From Glycine soja (taxonomy: Eukaryota; Streptophyta; Magnoliopsida; Fabales; Fabaceae), in the NCBI RefSeq assembly GCF_004193775.1, contig NC_041003.1, positions 43,653,611 to 43,717,610 of the forward strand: DNA of 64,000 nucleotides, given 5' to 3'. Positions 62,311 to 64,000 of the stretch are shown one piece after another; positions within the stretch are counted from its first letter, which is position 1, and each line of letters begins with the position of its first letter. Below the pieces are notes generated by a model. It was not told the DNA's origin and did no database searches. It saw only the letters and a program-made list of their open reading frames with translations. The translations under genes were made by a program, and so were the position numbers.

Positions 62311-62985
62311 CCTTCAGATCATTTAAAGTTCTTTTTGAGTTCTATAAACACTTTTGCATTTCGAAATCAATCTATTCTTGCATATTTTACATTTAAAAAA
62401 AACTATGTATTTATCTTTGTAACTTCATTCCAAATACCAAATCTACTTATGATTCCATTCACATTCGAATCTACCTTAAGATAATTATAGTTCTTTTTAC
62501 GAGCTCTATAGACACTTTTTGCATTTCGAAATCAATCTATTCGTGCATATTTTACATTTTTCAAAAAAAAAAAATTATGCATTTGTCTTTGTAACTTCAT
62601 TCCAAATACCAATCTACTTACGATTCAATTCACATTCGAATCTACCTTCAGATCATTTAAAGTTCTTTTTACGAGCTCTATGAACACTTTTGCATTTCAA
62701 AATCAATCTATTCTTGCATATTTTACATTTTAAAAAAAAAATGCATTTGTCTTTGTATCTTCATCCCAAATATTGAATCTATCTATGGTTCCATTTACAT
62801 TAGAATCTATCTTCAGATCATTAATTTAAAGTTCTTTTTACAAGTTCTATCGACACTTTTGCATTTTAAAATCAATCTATTCTTGTATATTTTATATATT
62901 TTTTAAAAATCATACATTTATTTATATAACTTCATTTCAAATACCGAATCTACTTATAATTCCATTCACATTCAAATCTAATATT
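62311..62985. repeat. Tandem repeat, four copies of about 162-172 bp
   Basis: Copies start near 62311, 62473, 62645 and 62810, each with CTTCAGATCATTTAAAGTTC (or variant), CTTTTGCATTTCGAAATCAA, ATCTATTCTTGCATATTTTAC and TTCCATTCACATTCGAATCT. The open frame at 62233-62484 is an accident of the repeat. Confidence 0.88.
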
Positions 62986-64000
62986 GTGTCATAGATGCAT
63001 GTTAAAAAGTACAAAGTTGAAAACATTGTCAAATTCGATTTCAGTAAATCAAATACAGTATCTTATTCACTAATAATGTTATGATCAAATATAATTGAAT
63101 TGAGATTTTAACTTATCCATACCATAAGATGAAAGTACAATACCATTGGTTTATTGAAAAGAACTAACAATTAGTAATTAATTAATTATAAGTGTCTCAC
63201 AAATAAAAATTGATTTGTTGTTACAATCAGTGTGAAAATTATCTCCTCAACTCAACAAAGAACCACAATAAAAATATATTAAGGATCTAAAACTTTCCAC
63301 CATTAGCAATAGAAGATCTCTCTTTTACTGGTCAACGAAAGATTTAGCATGTGTTTTCATAAATAAAAAAAAAAAAAGTGCCTCAAGAGTATTCCCCCCA
63401 CCCCACCCCCAATTTTTCAAATAATAGTAAGAAAAAAATGTCAGATTAAGGGTACTAACTCTCAAGAAGTGGGTACCGCAAGAGTACCAACAATTTGTTC
63501 CTCATATCCAAGACAAAACAGATTTTAATACTATATTAAAATTAAACTGAGCCTGACTCAACCAAACACTAATCTAAGAAAAAGGATCACCCAAATCTTA
63601 TAATGAGTATTTTAATCATGTTTCCAACTAATGTAACACTTCTTAATTAAGATACATGATAAAACGAGGAACAACTGTACATAACTATCAAAGAATGAAA
63701 CTGATCTGAAAATATCAATGTTAGAAATTTCATACCACTGCACATAATTTAGAAAAAAAAATAACTCAGTCAGAATTTTCAATTTTACCTACAAGAAGAT
63801 AAATCTAAAAGATTTGAATAAAAAAATGGAGGAAACAAAAGGAAGTTCGAAGTACACCGAAGGATATCAATTGCCAACTACGTAAAATTCTGTATTAAAA
63901 AGGAAAAAAAATGAAAAAACATCACCATCGAAGAATGGGGGAAAGAATCGTTAGATCCGGCTTGGAAGAAAAAAAAATGAAATAGAATATAATCATTTCA
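62986..64000. other. AT-rich DNA to window end
   Basis: No gene or clear repeat recognised; a short CCCCCCACCCCACCCCC stretch lies near 63395. Confidence 0.4.

Noticed and set aside
62311..62985. CRISPR-like array
   Set aside because: Units are contiguous 165-bp tandem copies with no unique spacers, and the genome is a plant nuclear genome.

Overview
The window looks like a chromosome segment of a flowering plant, most likely a legume close to soybean (Glycine). It is very AT-rich. Three protein genes have many small GT-AG introns and plant-specific products, and most of the rest is Copia, Gypsy and LINE remnants and MITEs. The legume placement is inferred from the recognisable protein and repeat sequences, not from a search.

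Layout. (1) 1-4657 (+): 3' part of a trichome-birefringence-like (TBL) polysaccharide O-acetyltransferase gene, with a probable 2-bp frameshift in the first visible exon. (2) 6757-12246 (-): complete 13-exon glutamine-hydrolysing asparagine synthetase gene, 582 aa, convergent with TBL, with two GC-AG introns, a TATA box and an upstream G-box. (3) About 12.6-27.6 kb: gene-poor AT-rich DNA with a Stowaway-like MITE, a small non-coding LTR element inside a tandem duplication, and degenerate repeats. (4) 27.6-29.7 kb (-): decayed Ty1-Copia polyprotein (integrase C-terminus, RT, RNase H), next to a 250-bp purine tract and a C17 run. (5) 30.9-34.1 kb: a run of inverted-repeat elements, two of them MULE-type with 9-bp target duplications. 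(6) About 35.1-36.5 kb (+): a plant snoRNA/ribosomal-type promoter (Site II plus telo-box) followed by a box C/D snoRNA resembling U25 with two 18S guides, and a second C/D candidate. No protein gene is visible here. (7) 37.3-40.6 kb: LINE remnants, one carrying a hAT-like insertion. (8) 41.15-52.2 kb: a decayed Ty3-Gypsy chromovirus-like element whose two direct LTRs are each interrupted by a member of the same 2.7-3.0-kb TGTAACG...CGTTACA family, plus a third, inverted, uninterrupted LTR. (9) 55055-56996 (+): complete 4-exon PP2C phosphatase gene, 389 aa, with a MAP-kinase docking motif, AP2C1-like. (10) 57.2-64 kb: no gene recognised; a four-copy tandem repeat lies at 62.3-63.0 kb.

The three protein genes share no pathway; they serve cell-wall acetylation, nitrogen transport metabolism and stress MAPK signalling. 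The best new candidates are the unlabelled snoRNA locus and the datable nested transposon structures, where empty-site copies lie in the same window.
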